NCBI RefSeq assembly: GCF_042660705.1
Contig: NZ_JBHSUQ010000001.1
Direction: 5' to 3' (one strand)
Length of the DNA: 64,000 nt
DNA from: Undibacterium_A arcticum
GTDB taxonomy: Bacteria; Pseudomonadota; Gammaproteobacteria; Burkholderiales; Burkholderiaceae_D
Positions within the stretch are counted from its first letter, which is position 1, and each line of letters begins with the position of its first letter. The notes beneath the pieces were generated by a model. It saw only the letters and a program-made list of their open reading frames with translations. It was not told the origin of the DNA and searched no databases. A program made the translations under genes and the position numbers. Shown here piece after piece: positions 9,387 through 18,418 of the stretch.

Positions 9387-10028
9387 CTATGCGCGTGAAG
9401 TTTCTGGCGCCACTGACTGTTCCAATAGATTCGCCTTTAGGTGTGAAAGTGCGCGCGCAACGTACTCATCTTTTTCGCCCACGGGAGAGAAATAATGCAG
9501 CGCCTCCTTGGCTTCTGCCAATCCCTTCAATCGGGCAATCATCCATGCGGAAATGTATTGAGCGGATAAACATCCCCCTGCGGTTGCTAGATTGCCGTGC
9601 GCAAAAAACGCTTGATTCAAGATATTTACCCCAGCAGCCTGCACCCAAGGCTTGCTGGATGAGTCTGTGCATGCTGGAGTTTGGCCTATGAGCCCAAGCT
9701 TAGCGAGCAAAAATGTTCCGGAGCACTGCGCCGCTATTAGCTGCCTTTCCGGATTGAGCTGTAGTTGACTCAGGATGGATGAATCATTGGCGACTTCACG
9801 TGTTTTCATTCCGCTGCCTATCAATACGGCATCCGCCTTATTCGCGTCTTTCAGGTTGATGTGCGCGTCGATTGTCAACCCGTTCATTGACGTTACGCGT
9901 GCAGTTGGACTGGAAATACTTACCTTCCAATTGGCATCACCGAGCAATGAAATTCGGCTCAACATTCCATAGGCAATTAATGAATCCAGTTCGTTGAATC
10001 CGTCGAATGTCAGGATGGCTATGTGCAT
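9387..10028 (-). CDS. DJ-1/PfpI family protein
   Basis: 213 residues of the class I glutamine-amidotransferase-like/DJ-1 fold. The nucleophile-elbow Cys 102 is in AAQCSGTFLLA, and the N-terminal MHIAILTFDGFNELD is typical. The same fold forms the N-terminus of some AraC-type regulators, but no DNA-binding domain is present. Members include chaperones, hydratases and isonitrile hydratases; the substrate cannot be told here. Codon usage is less GC-rich than the neighbours, a possible sign of transfer. Confidence 0.8.
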   Translation of the reverse strand: MHIAILTFDGFNELDSLIAYGMLSRISLLGDANWKVSISSPTARVTSMNGLTIDAHINLKDANKADAVLIGSGMKTREVANDSSILSQLQLNPERQLIAAQCSGTFLLAKLGLIGQTPACTDSSSKPWVQAAGVNILNQAFFAHGNLATAGGCLSAQYISAWMIARLKGLAEAKEALHYFSPVGEKDEYVARALSHLKANLLEQSVAPETSRA

Positions 10029-10125
10029 GAATACACTCCAAGTTTTGGTTAAAAAGAAAGCCTAACAACAAGGTGGGTGCTACGGATTCCGACGCGGTCG
10101 ATCAGGCGGCCGATCGTGTGGCCGA

Positions 10126-10983
10126 TCAGGCGCCCCCGCCGGCCAAGCCCGCTTTGCGCCGCGCCAGTTCCGCGGTCAGCTCGGCCATCAGCTCGTATAG
10201 CGCGCCCGCTTGCGGATCCCAGCTGTCGACCGCGCGCTGCTGTTTGGCGACCGTGGCCCAGTCGCCGCGCGCGATCGGGCCGCTCAAAGCCTGGGCCGGG
10301 CCGAGCCGGAAAACGTTGGCGACGGTTTCGGTCACCAGCGGCTGTGCCAGCTGGCGCGCCGCGTCGTCGGGGATGCCGGCCGCCGCATAGGTGCGCAGCG
10401 CGACATCCATCAAACTGACCAGATAATTGCAGGCAAACACTGACGCCGCGTGGTACAGCGTCTTGGCACTGGTGTCGATCGCGATCACCTGCGCGCCGCT
10501 GCGCTCGAGCGCCGCGCGCAACGCGTCGACCGCCGGCGCGTCGCCTTCGACGCTGCAAAAGGTGCCGGCGAACTGCGCGGCGACCTGCGCGACATCGGCA
10601 AAACTGCGCACCGGATGCACGCTGGCCAGCACCGCGCCGGGTTCGCGCGCGGCGGCCAGATCATGGGACGACAGCGCGCCGCTGCAATGAAATACGATGC
10701 TGCCCGCGCCAAGCAATCCGGCTTGCACCAGCTGGGCACAGCCGGCGACGATCTGGTCGTCCGGCACGGCCAGCATGGTGACGCCGGCCGGCCGCATCTG
10801 CGCGAGGGTGGCCACCGCGCGGCCGCTGCCGATGAAGTCGACCGCGTCCTGCGCGCTGGCCAGCGTGCGATTGCAGACATCCTGAATCCGGAACGCGCCA
10901 GCGGCCGCGAACTGGCGCCCCAGCACCTTGCCGACATGGCCGCCGCCGACGATATTCAGACTTGATTGCTTGGTGTCGCCCAT
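10126..10983 (-). CDS. Rossmann-like and DUF2520 domain protein
   Basis: 285 residues. The N-terminus has a nucleotide-binding loop NIVGGGHVGKVLG (residues about 10-22), resembling NADP-dependent coenzyme F420/6-phosphogluconate-type oxidoreductases. The C-terminal half (about residues 140-260, with LYHAASVFACNYLV) matches DUF2520. The reaction is not established; distant relation to ketopantoate reductase is often noted for this family. It ends just left of the DJ-1 promoter region with no obvious partner. Confidence 0.8.
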   Translation of the reverse strand: MGDTKQSSLNIVGGGHVGKVLGRQFAAAGAFRIQDVCNRTLASAQDAVDFIGSGRAVATLAQMRPAGVTMLAVPDDQIVAGCAQLVQAGLLGAGSIVFHCSGALSSHDLAAAREPGAVLASVHPVRSFADVAQVAAQFAGTFCSVEGDAPAVDALRAALERSGAQVIAIDTSAKTLYHAASVFACNYLVSLMDVALRTYAAAGIPDDAARQLAQPLVTETVANVFRLGPAQALSGPIARGDWATVAKQQRAVDSWDPQAGALYELMAELTAELARRKAGLAGGGA

Positions 10984-11021
10984 CTACGCTCTTTCAGGCT
11001 CGGTGATAATTCAATACTGGT

Positions 11022-11183
11022 AGTACTTACGCTAACAAGAAAAATATCGCTTATCCGTTCGCCCTGAGTAGGGGCGCAGCACCGTATCGAAAGCTCGCCG
11101 AGGTCTGGGTATGCTTCGATACGCCCTAAAGGGCTACTCAGCACGAACGGTATTTTTTAGCTGGATAAGTTTGCGGAAGTCCT
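11022..11183. mobile_element. second MITE-like element enclosing a long inverted repeat
   Basis: Imperfect ends AGTACTTACGCT (11022-11033) and TGCGGAAGTCCT (11172-11183) resemble those of the 8447-8677 element. Inside, CCGTTCGCCCTGAGTAG (from 11055) is inverted as CTACTCAGCACGAACGG (to 11150). There is no open frame. Confidence 0.45.
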
Positions 11184-11185
11184 AA

Positions 11186-11779
11186 CTAAAAACCGGAACC
11201 CGGCAAGCGCAGAAAGGCATCTTCTTCCGGCGTCGATACGCGGCCCAGCACCGCGTTGCGGTGCGGGAAGCGGCCGAAGCGCTGCACCACGTCGCGATGC
11301 CGGATCGCGTAATCGAGCGGGCCGGCGAATTGGTCGTCCTGCTCAGTATGCCCGTGCAGCGCGGTAAACAGCGCGACCGCCTGCTGCTGCAGCGCGCGGT
11401 CTTCGGCGTGCTCGAACGGCATGTAGACGAACCAGCGCTGGATCGGCGCCAGCTGCAGATGCGCGCCGCTGGCCACCAGCGCCTGCGCCGCCACCACCGC
11501 CAGCGCGTCGCCCGCGAACGCACGCGGCGTGTCGCGATAGGCGTTGCGGGACAATTGGTCGAGCAACAGGATGCGCGCCAGCGTGGCCAGCGGGTTCGAA
11601 GTCAGATCAGGTTCAGGCGCCGTCAGCGCCGCCTCGATCATGTCGTGGAAGCGGCTGCGGATTTCGCCGTCGAAGACCTTGTTCTTGCGGAACCATTCCG
11701 GACGCGCGCTGCCGTGGCCGAGGTTGCCGGCCGGCAGAAACCAGAAATCGAGTACCGCCTGCCATGCTGGGATGATCAT
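11186..11779 (-). CDS. DUF924 family protein
   Basis: 197 residues. It has the family hallmarks WFRKNKVFDGEIRSRF, LLDQLSRNAYRDTPRAFA and FVYMPFEHAEDRALQ. The family is all-helical (TPR-like) and uncharacterised. The stop lies within two bases of the MITE-like element. The start at 11779 gives MIIPAWQAVLDFWF, the usual family N-terminus. Confidence 0.88.
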   Translation of the reverse strand: MIIPAWQAVLDFWFLPAGNLGHGSARPEWFRKNKVFDGEIRSRFHDMIEAALTAPEPDLTSNPLATLARILLLDQLSRNAYRDTPRAFAGDALAVVAAQALVASGAHLQLAPIQRWFVYMPFEHAEDRALQQQAVALFTALHGHTEQDDQFAGPLDYAIRHRDVVQRFGRFPHRNAVLGRVSTPEEDAFLRLPGSGF

Positions 11780-12164
11780 CGGACCTCCTGTTGGTTGTTA
11801 CTGCGTAATAAGGCAAACCCTGACGTAACTGTTCAGCCCGCTATGGTCCGCAGTGCCAGTTGCAGGCAGCAGACCCGTTCGCCCTGAGTAGCCCGAAGGG
11901 CGTATCGAAGGGTCTGCCGACCCGAGCAATCCTTCGATATGCTCCCTTCAAAACGCTCCCTTCGATACGCTTCGCTACTCAGGGCGGACGGACCTACTCA
12001 GGGCGGACGGACTTACTGAGGGCGAACGGACCTGCTCAGGGCGACCCGACCTACTCCGGACGAACAGCCTTTTGTGCATCATTCATTCAACCCACCACTG
12101 CGGACTGAACGGTTACAGCCTGCCTAACCCCGTCGCAAATCCGTCGCGCGCGGTCACGCTCCTC
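11780..12164. other. gene-free stretch with inverted and tandem repeats
   Basis: 385 nt. A palindromic block with GTTCGCCCTGAGTAG...GGGCGTATCGAAGGG is at about 11873-11917, and a 19-bp tandem repeat is at 11976-12066. No gene is supported. Confidence 0.6.
11976..12066. repeat. 19-bp tandem repeat, four units plus a partial
   Basis: Units start at 11976, 11995, 12014 and 12033, with a partial at 12052. The first is TACTCAGGGCGGACGGACC and the others differ at a few bases. The unit resembles the CTACTCAGGGCG arm of the neighbouring palindromic repeat, so it probably arose by amplification of that arm. Confidence 0.75.
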
Positions 12165-13979
12165 TTACAGCGCCTCGGTGCGTTGTTCCAGCCACGCCTT
12201 GGCGTCGCCGCTGACATGCGGCAGCAGCCGCTCGCGCACCGTCGCATGGTACTGGTTGAGCCAGACGATCTCGTCCGGCCGCAGCAGGGTCAGGTCGACG
12301 CAGCGGGTGTCGATCGGGCACAGCGTCAGTGTCTCGAAGCGCAGGAATTCGCCGAATTCGGTGCTCTCGGCAGGCTGGTTCAGCACCAGGTTTTCGATCC
12401 GCACGCCCCAGCGGCCGGGCCGGTAGATACCCGGCTCGATCGACGTGATCATGCCCGGCTCCATCGCGGTGTGCGCTTCCGGCATCGCGCTGGCGGCGAT
12501 CACCTGCGGGCCTTCGTGCACGTTCATGAAGTAGCCGACGCCGTGGCCGGTGCCGTGGCCGTAATCGATGCCGGCGGCCCAGATCGGCGCGCGCGCGATC
12601 GCGTCCAGCATCGGGCCCTTGGTGCCGCGCGGAAAATGCGTCGCCGACAGCGCCATCATGCCCTTCAGCACCAGCGTGAAGTCGCGCTTCTGCGCTGCCG
12701 ACGGGCTGCCGACCGGCATCACGCGCGTGATGTCGGTGGTGCCGCCCAGATATTGGCCGCCGGAGTCGATCAGCAGCAAGCCGTCGCCTGCGATGGTGGC
12801 GTGCGCCTCGGCAGTCGCATGGTAATGCGGCAGCGCACCGTTGGCATTGAAGCCGGCGATGGTGCCAAAACTGGGGCAGACGAAGCCGGGGCGGCGAGCC
12901 CGCGCGGCGCTGATTTTTTCATCGATGGTCAGCTCGGTGACGGTTTCCTGCTTGCCATCGAGCGCCTGCTGCAGCCACGCGAAAAATTCGCACAGTGCGG
13001 CGCCGTCCTGCTCCATCGCGGCGCGTACATGGGCCACCTCGGCGTCATTCTTCTTCGATTTGGCGAAGGTGGTCGGATTGATCGCCTCCACCACCTTGAC
13101 CGCGGCCGGCACTGCCTGGCGCAAGCCGAGCGTGACGCGGCGCGGATCGAGCAGCAGCGTGACACCGGCCGACAACGCCGCCAGCCCTTGCGCCGCTTCT
13201 GCATACGGCGCCAGGTCGACGCCATCGGCCGCCAGAATCGCGCGCAACGCATCCGGCACCTTGCCCTCGGCCACGAACAAGGTGGCGCGCTGCGGTCCGA
13301 CCAGTGCATGCGCGACAAACACCGGGTTGAAATTGACGTCGGCGCCGCGCAGGTTGAACAGGTAGCCGATATCGTCCAGCGTCGACATGAAATGCCAGCC
13401 GGCGCCATGGGCGCGCATCGCGTCGCGCAGGCTGGCCAGCTTGGCGGCGCGGCTGACGGTGGCATGCGGCGCCACGTGTTCATAGATCTTTGGTGTCGGC
13501 AGCGTGGGCCGCTCCGGCCAGATCTCGGTCAGCAAATCGGCATCGGTGCGCAAGTGCACGCCGGCGGCGTCCAGTGCCTGCTGCAACAGGCGCGCGCCGG
13601 CCAAGCCAAGCACCGCGCCATCGGCGGCCACGGTCTGGCCGGGCTTCATGTTGGCGGCCAGCCAGTCAATATGCTGCGGCACATTGGCGGCGATCTTCAT
13701 CAGCACGATGCCGGTACCGGCCAGTTCGGCCTCCGCTTGCGACCAATAGCGACTGTCGGCCCACAGACCGGCGGAATCGGCGGTCACGATCAGGGTGCCG
13801 ACCGAGCCATTGAAGCCGGACAACCATTGCCGCCCCTTCCAGCGCCCCGGCAGGTATTCCGAAAGATGCGGGTCGGCCGACGGCACGATATAGGCGTCGA
13901 TTTGCTGGCGCTGCATCGCAGTGCGCAGCAGTTGAATGCGGGAACGAATGGTGGCGAGGTGGTTAGTCAGAGTGTCCAT
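12165..13979 (-). CDS. M24B family Xaa-Pro aminopeptidase (aminopeptidase P)
   Basis: 604 residues from the ATG at 13979 (MDTLTNHLATIRSRI), the length of the large three-domain aminopeptidase P type. It has creatinase-like N-terminal and middle domains and then the pita-bread catalytic domain. Dinuclear metal ligands are visible as the two Asp in DSGGQYLGGTTDITR, the His in HGTGHGVGYF, and the two Glu in SIEPG and VRIENL. The enzyme removes N-terminal residues preceding proline. A longer frame to 14111 is open but adds 44 residues without family resemblance and overlaps repeat DNA. No strong ribosome site precedes either start. Confidence 0.92.
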   Translation of the reverse strand: MDTLTNHLATIRSRIQLLRTAMQRQQIDAYIVPSADPHLSEYLPGRWKGRQWLSGFNGSVGTLIVTADSAGLWADSRYWSQAEAELAGTGIVLMKIAANVPQHIDWLAANMKPGQTVAADGAVLGLAGARLLQQALDAAGVHLRTDADLLTEIWPERPTLPTPKIYEHVAPHATVSRAAKLASLRDAMRAHGAGWHFMSTLDDIGYLFNLRGADVNFNPVFVAHALVGPQRATLFVAEGKVPDALRAILAADGVDLAPYAEAAQGLAALSAGVTLLLDPRRVTLGLRQAVPAAVKVVEAINPTTFAKSKKNDAEVAHVRAAMEQDGAALCEFFAWLQQALDGKQETVTELTIDEKISAARARRPGFVCPSFGTIAGFNANGALPHYHATAEAHATIAGDGLLLIDSGGQYLGGTTDITRVMPVGSPSAAQKRDFTLVLKGMMALSATHFPRGTKGPMLDAIARAPIWAAGIDYGHGTGHGVGYFMNVHEGPQVIAASAMPEAHTAMEPGMITSIEPGIYRPGRWGVRIENLVLNQPAESTEFGEFLRFETLTLCPIDTRCVDLTLLRPDEIVWLNQYHATVRERLLPHVSGDAKAWLEQRTEAL

Positions 13980-14353
13980 AGATCGGAGGGTGGTTGATCG
14001 GGATGATTGGGTTTGCCAGGACGGTAGTCTGGGCAAAGTGACATCATACAGCGCAGCGACGGGATCGTGGGACGCCGCCGGCGATTTTGGCTTTGGTGGG
14101 AGTATTGGCAAAAATCGGCCAATTGCGCCCTATTTCATTGCGGGAATTAAAATACAGGGGCCAGTATATTATTGCGTTCCGGGCGGGGAAATGCTCGTGC
14201 CGCGCTCGCCAGACCGGTTGCCGCGTGCAACGCAGCGACCACGCCGGCAATTTGCACGGCGTCCGGAGACCGGAGACCGGCTTCGATACGCCAGCGGCTA
14301 CTCAGTCCGAACGAAGAACCGGACTTTGAGCGTGGGCTAATCGGCAACCGCGG
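13980..14353. other. gene-free stretch upstream of aminopeptidase P
   Basis: 374 nt. It contains the element at 14135-14172 and a fragment of the CGATACGCC...CTACTCAG repeat at about 14283-14315. No gene is supported. Confidence 0.55.
14135..14172. repeat. TTGCGG...ATAC-N8-GTAT intergenic element, copy 2
   Basis: CATTGCGGGAATTAAA followed by the dyad ATACAGGGGCCAGTAT at 14152-14167 and ATTATT. The dyad spacing is identical to that at 43822-43837 and 53245-53260. Confidence 0.45.
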
Positions 14354-15040
14354 TCAGGCACGGAACTGCCGCAAGCCATCCAGATCGAGAATCGTGATGC
14401 CGCCATAGTCGAGCTTCAGCAAGCCTTCCTTCTCCAGCACTTGCAGCGCCTGGTTGGCGCGCTGGCGTGAGGTGCCGGACAGGTAGCCGACTTCTTCCTG
14501 GGATATCTTCAGATGCATGCCATTGCCCGGATACAGGTGGGCGTTGAACAGGCCGGCCAGGCAGCTGGCGACGCGCGCATCGACGTCGAGCAGGCGATGG
14601 AATTCGACGGTGGCGATGAACTGGCCGAGGCGTTCGTTGAGCTGCATCAACAAGAATCGCGTGAACGGCAGGCTGGTGTCGAGCAGCCACATGAAGGTGG
14701 CGCGCGGCATGCGGGCGATGCGGCTGTCGCGCAGCGCGATCACGTCGTATTTGCGCAGCTCGTTCTTGAGTAAGGATCCCTCGCCGAACCAGCCGCCGGT
14801 CGGCACGCCGGTGAAGGTCACCGACTTGCCTTCCGGCGATAGATTATTGATCTTGACCAGACCGTCGATCACGCCCAGCCAGGCGTCGACCTCCTCGCCT
14901 TTGCGGCAGACGAATCCACCTTCCTGCACGATTTGCTCGGCGATATCGGCTTCCACCCTTTGCATCTGGACCGGTGTCAGCGTCTGCGCCCAGATGGTCT
15001 GGCGCAGCATGTCAATGAAATTGGAATGGGTGGTTGGCAT
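14354..15040 (-). CDS. Crp/Fnr family transcriptional regulator
   Basis: 228 residues from the ATG at 15040 (MPTTHSNFIDMLRQ). The cyclic-nucleotide-like beta-barrel domain is at about residues 25-140, then the dimer helix, then a winged helix with EEVGYLSGTSRQRANQAL as recognition region. There are no clustered N-terminal Cys residues, so it is not an iron-sulfur FNR. It is transcribed divergently from the acyl-CoA ligase/Liv transport genes and is the obvious candidate to regulate them. The open frame continues a few codons upstream to a TTG, which I do not favour. Confidence 0.9.
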   Translation of the reverse strand: MPTTHSNFIDMLRQTIWAQTLTPVQMQRVEADIAEQIVQEGGFVCRKGEEVDAWLGVIDGLVKINNLSPEGKSVTFTGVPTGGWFGEGSLLKNELRKYDVIALRDSRIARMPRATFMWLLDTSLPFTRFLLMQLNERLGQFIATVEFHRLLDVDARVASCLAGLFNAHLYPGNGMHLKISQEEVGYLSGTSRQRANQALQVLEKEGLLKLDYGGITILDLDGLRQFRA

Positions 15041-15059
15041 GGTGCGGCGCAATATCGAT

Positions 15060-15071
15060 AATTGATCAATT
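15060..15071. promoter_or_regulatory. AATTGATCAATT palindrome at the regulator start
   Basis: Perfect 12-bp palindrome 20 nt upstream of the Crp/Fnr gene start. TTGAT/ATCAA half-sites are familiar in Crp/Fnr-type operators, though here the usual spacer is absent. Confidence 0.35.
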
Positions 15072-15197
15072 GTCCTTACGATGACAGAAGTTAAGGACCG
15101 GACGCACTAGTATCATCCACAACAGCTGATCGGTGTAAAAAGCATTACGCTAGTACACAGGCCAGCAGTCTGACCTTCAGCACCGATCGCAAGCCAT

Positions 15198-15215
15198 ACT
15201 TAGCGCAGACTAAGT
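15198..15215. promoter_or_regulatory. candidate Crp/Fnr-type operator ACTTAG-N6-CTAAGT
   Basis: Perfect inverted 6-mers separated by 6 nt, in the divergent promoter region and 68 nt upstream of the acyl-CoA ligase start. The geometry resembles the TGTGA-N6-TCACA layout of Crp-family sites. Confidence 0.4.
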
Positions 15216-15282
15216 GCACCTGGCTGACAATAAGAAACCATAATAAGAAAATCAGAACCATCACCTATCACCTAAAGGTTGG

Positions 15283-17244
15283 ATGATTGTGGAGACGACA
15301 CAAGCTAGCGCGGCGCAGACCTTCCCCAGATTGCTGCTGCAACACGCGCAGACGCGCCCGCAGCGCCCGGCGTTTCGCGAAAAGGATCTCGGCATCTGGC
15401 AGAGCTGGAGCTGGGCCCAGGTGAATGACGAAGTGCGCGCGCTGGCCTGCGGGCTGGCGGCGCAGGGCTTCCAGCGCGGCATGAATCTGGCGATCATCGG
15501 CGACAACCGGCCGCGGCTGTACTGGGCGATGATGGCGGCGCAATGCCTGGGCGGCGTGGCGGTGCCTTTATATCAGGACGCACCGGCGGCCGACATGGCT
15601 TTCGTGCTCAGCAATGCCGAAGTGGCGTTCGCGGTGGTCGAGGATCAGGAACAGGTCGACAAGCTGTTCGAGCTGAAGGCACTCTACCCCGGCATCGCAC
15701 ACATCACCTATGACGATGAGCGCGGCATGCGCCATTACCAGCAGCCGGAGCTGAACTCCTACGCCAGCCTGCAGGAAATCGGCCGCGCCTACGACCGCGC
15801 CCATCCCGATTTCTTCATGCAGCAGGTCAATGCCGGCCGGCCGGCCGATACCGCCGTCATCTTGTATACCTCCGGCACCACCGGCAAACCCAAAGGCGTG
15901 TGCCAGTCGCACGCGGCCCTGATCGCGGCGGCCACCGGCTGCGTCGGCTTCGACCATCTGACTGACCACGAAGACATCCTGTCCTATCTGCCGATGGCCT
16001 GGGTCGGTGACAACCTGTTCTCGTACGCGCAGGCGCTGGTGGCGGGCTTCACCGTCAACTGCCCGGAGTCCGGCGACACCGTGATGACCGACCTGCGCGA
16101 GATCGGACCGACCTATTATTTCGCCCCGCCGCGAGTGTTCGAGAATATCCTGACGACCGTGATGATCCGGATGGAGGACGCCGGCCGCCTGAAACGCAAC
16201 ATGTTCCGCCACTATATGGAGGTGGCGCGGCGGGTCGGCGCCGACATCCTCGACGGCAAGCCGGTCGGGCTGATCGATCGCCTGCAATACCGGCTCGGCC
16301 AGTTGTGCGTGTTCGGACCATTGAAGAACGTGCTCGGCCTGTCGCGGGTGCGCGTGGCCTACACCGCCGGCGCCGCGATCGGGCCCGATCTGTTCCGTTT
16401 TTACCGCTCGATCGGCATCAACCTGAAGCAGTTCTACGGCGCCACCGAAACCTGCGCCTATGTCTGCCTGCAGCCGGACGGCCACATCAAGTTCGACAGC
16501 GTCGGACCACCGGCGCCGGGGGTCGAGGTCAAGCTGGCCGACAACGGCGAAGTGCTGGTGAGGTCGCCCGCGATGCTGACAGAGTATTACAAGCGTCCCG
16601 ATGCCACTGCCGAAGTGATCGATGCCAACGGCTATTTCCATACCGGCGACGCCGGCATCTTCGACAGCGAAGGCCATCTGCGGATCATCGACCGCGCGGC
16701 CGATGTTGGCAAGCTGGTCAGCGGCGACATGTTCGCGCCGAACTATATTGAAAACAAGCTGAAGTTCTTCCCCTTCATCAAGGAAGCGGTCGCGTATGGC
16801 AATGGTCGCAACGAGGTGTGCGCCTTCATCAATATCGATATCGGGGCGGTCGGCAACTGGGCCGAGCGGCGCGGCATCGCGTATTCGGGCTACACCGACC
16901 TGGCCGGCAAGGAAGAGACCGGCGAGCTGGTGGCCGAGTGCATCGAAAAGGTCAACGCCGATCTGGCCAGCGAAGCGCTGATGGGCGGCACCCAGATCCA
17001 CCGCTTCCTGGTGCTGCACAAGGAGCTGGATCCGGACGACGATGAACTGACCCGCACCCGCAAGGTCCGCCGACCGTTCATCGCCGACAAATACGCGGCG
17101 CTGATCGAAGCGCTGTACAGCGGCAAGCGTTCCCAGTACATCGAGACCCTGGTCAAGTTTGAGGACGGACGGCAAGGCATGGTCAGCGCGGACCTGAAGA
17201 TACGCGAGGCGAAAACCTTTGCCGCGGTCCGGCACGCCGCATGA
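15283..17244 (+). CDS. AMP-dependent acyl-CoA ligase (long-chain fatty-acid-CoA ligase type)
   Basis: 653 residues of the ANL superfamily. The P-loop-like motif ILYTSGTTGKPKG is at about 194-206, the A5 region is QFYGATETCAY, and YFHTGDAG (A7) is present. The enzyme would form acyl-AMP and then acyl-CoA from a carboxylic acid. An AAAGG site sits just upstream of the ATG. It is the first gene of a rightward run containing a complete Liv-type ABC importer and ending in a second adenylating enzyme, so the imported compound may be an acid that is activated on entry. Substrate is not predictable from sequence. Confidence 0.9.
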   Translation: MIVETTQASAAQTFPRLLLQHAQTRPQRPAFREKDLGIWQSWSWAQVNDEVRALACGLAAQGFQRGMNLAIIGDNRPRLYWAMMAAQCLGGVAVPLYQDAPAADMAFVLSNAEVAFAVVEDQEQVDKLFELKALYPGIAHITYDDERGMRHYQQPELNSYASLQEIGRAYDRAHPDFFMQQVNAGRPADTAVILYTSGTTGKPKGVCQSHAALIAAATGCVGFDHLTDHEDILSYLPMAWVGDNLFSYAQALVAGFTVNCPESGDTVMTDLREIGPTYYFAPPRVFENILTTVMIRMEDAGRLKRNMFRHYMEVARRVGADILDGKPVGLIDRLQYRLGQLCVFGPLKNVLGLSRVRVAYTAGAAIGPDLFRFYRSIGINLKQFYGATETCAYVCLQPDGHIKFDSVGPPAPGVEVKLADNGEVLVRSPAMLTEYYKRPDATAEVIDANGYFHTGDAGIFDSEGHLRIIDRAADVGKLVSGDMFAPNYIENKLKFFPFIKEAVAYGNGRNEVCAFINIDIGAVGNWAERRGIAYSGYTDLAGKEETGELVAECIEKVNADLASEALMGGTQIHRFLVLHKELDPDDDELTRTRKVRRPFIADKYAALIEALYSGKRSQYIETLVKFEDGRQGMVSADLKIREAKTFAAVRHAA

Positions 17245-17412
17245 CGGGCCAGGATTGTCGACCGCCGCGTGGTGAAGGAATGGGCGGCACCGGCGAGCGC
17301 TGTTCCGGAACCGCTTGCGGCGCAGATACCGCAGATACTCATCACATCGGCGCCGAATTCCGTAATGAAATATTGGACACTTTCACAATACTGGCAATAA
17401 TTCAAAGAATTT

Positions 17413-18199
17413 ATGGCTGACACTCGACAAATCGGTGATGTGATCCTCGACCTGCAGAACATCTCGCTGGCGTTCGGCGGGGTCAAGGCGCTGACCGATA
17501 TTTCCTTCAATGTGCGCCAGCACGAGATCCGCGCGATCATCGGGCCGAATGGTGCCGGCAAGAGCTCGATGCTGAACGTGATCAACGGCGTGTATCACCC
17601 GCAGCACGGCAACATCGTGTTCCACGGCGAGAAGCGGCGCGAGATGAATCCGACCAAGGCCGCGCGCCAAGGCATCGCGCGCACCTTCCAGAACATCGCG
17701 CTATTCAAGGGCATGACTGTGCTCGATAACATCATGACCGGCCGCAATACCAAGATGCGTTCCAGCGTGCTGGCCAATGCGCTGTGGTGGGGTCCGGCGC
17801 GCAATGAAGAAGTCGCACATCGCGCCAAGGTCGAGCAGGTGATCGACTTCCTCGAAATCCAGCACATCCGCAAGACCCCGGTCGGACGCCTGCCGTATGG
17901 CCTGCAGAAACGGGTCGAGCTGGCGCGCGCGTTGGCGGCCGAACCGAGCATGCTGCTGCTGGACGAGCCGATGGCCGGCATGAACGTCGAAGAGAAACAG
18001 GACATGTGCCGTTTCATCCTCGACGTCAACGACCAGTTCGGCACCACCATCGTGCTGATCGAGCACGACATGGGTGGTGATGGATATCTCGGACCGCGTG
18101 GTGGTGCTCGATTACGGCAAGAAGATCGGTGACGGCACGCCGGATGAGGTCAAAAACAATCCCGAGGTGATCAAGGCTTATCTGGGGACAACGCATTGA
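17413..18199 (+). CDS. livG: Liv-type ABC transporter ATP-binding protein (LivG), frameshifted
   Basis: ATPase subunit of a branched-chain-amino-acid-type importer. Walker A is GPNGAGKSS; ARTFQNIALF, GLQKRVELARAL (signature region) and LLLDEPMAG follow. The frame breaks after VLIEHDMG at about 18072-18077. Two extra bases would restore MDISDRVVVLDYGKKIGDG to the stop at 18199, giving about 262 residues. The remainder of the protein is perfectly conserved in the second frame, which argues for sequencing error or a very recent mutation. It acts with LivH, LivM, LivF and the periplasmic binding protein encoded downstream. Confidence 0.85.
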
Positions 18200-18202
18200 T
18201 TT

Positions 18203-18384
18203 TCTCCTCCCTCTTCAAGGGGAGATTTGTGGGGTTTCGCAAAGCATGCTTTGCGCCACAAATATCTAAGCCGCTTGCAAGCGGCGCAGTGGAATGACCG
18301 GGTGGGGGATGGGTTTCCGTTGAGCGACTGCCGTATGCGCAAGCAACCCATCCCCACCCTACCCCTCCCCTTGAAGGGGAGGGA
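18203..18384. repeat. REP/BIME-type repeat, copy 2, with inserted palindromes
   Basis: The outer hairpin arms are CCCTCTTCAAGGGGAG and CCCTCCCCTTGAAGGGGAG. The pair GGGTGGGGGATGGG / CCCATCCCCACCC is inverted. An AAGCATGCTT palindrome and the palindrome GCCGCTTGCAAGCGGC (18270-18285) are nested inside. It fills the livG-livH gap. Confidence 0.7.
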
Positions 18385-18418
18385 ATTAGTTAGTCGCTTT
18401 ACGCGAGGAGTCAGTAAC

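Noticed and set aside
12072..13997. 641-codon rightward open frame opposite aminopeptidase P
   Set aside because: Same reasoning: the minus-strand product has full catalytic motifs and the plus-strand one has none.
14152..14167. LexA (SOS) box reading of the ATAC-N8-GTAT dyad
   Set aside because: LexA boxes need CTGT-N8-ACAG arms, which are absent, and the neighbouring genes are not SOS functions.
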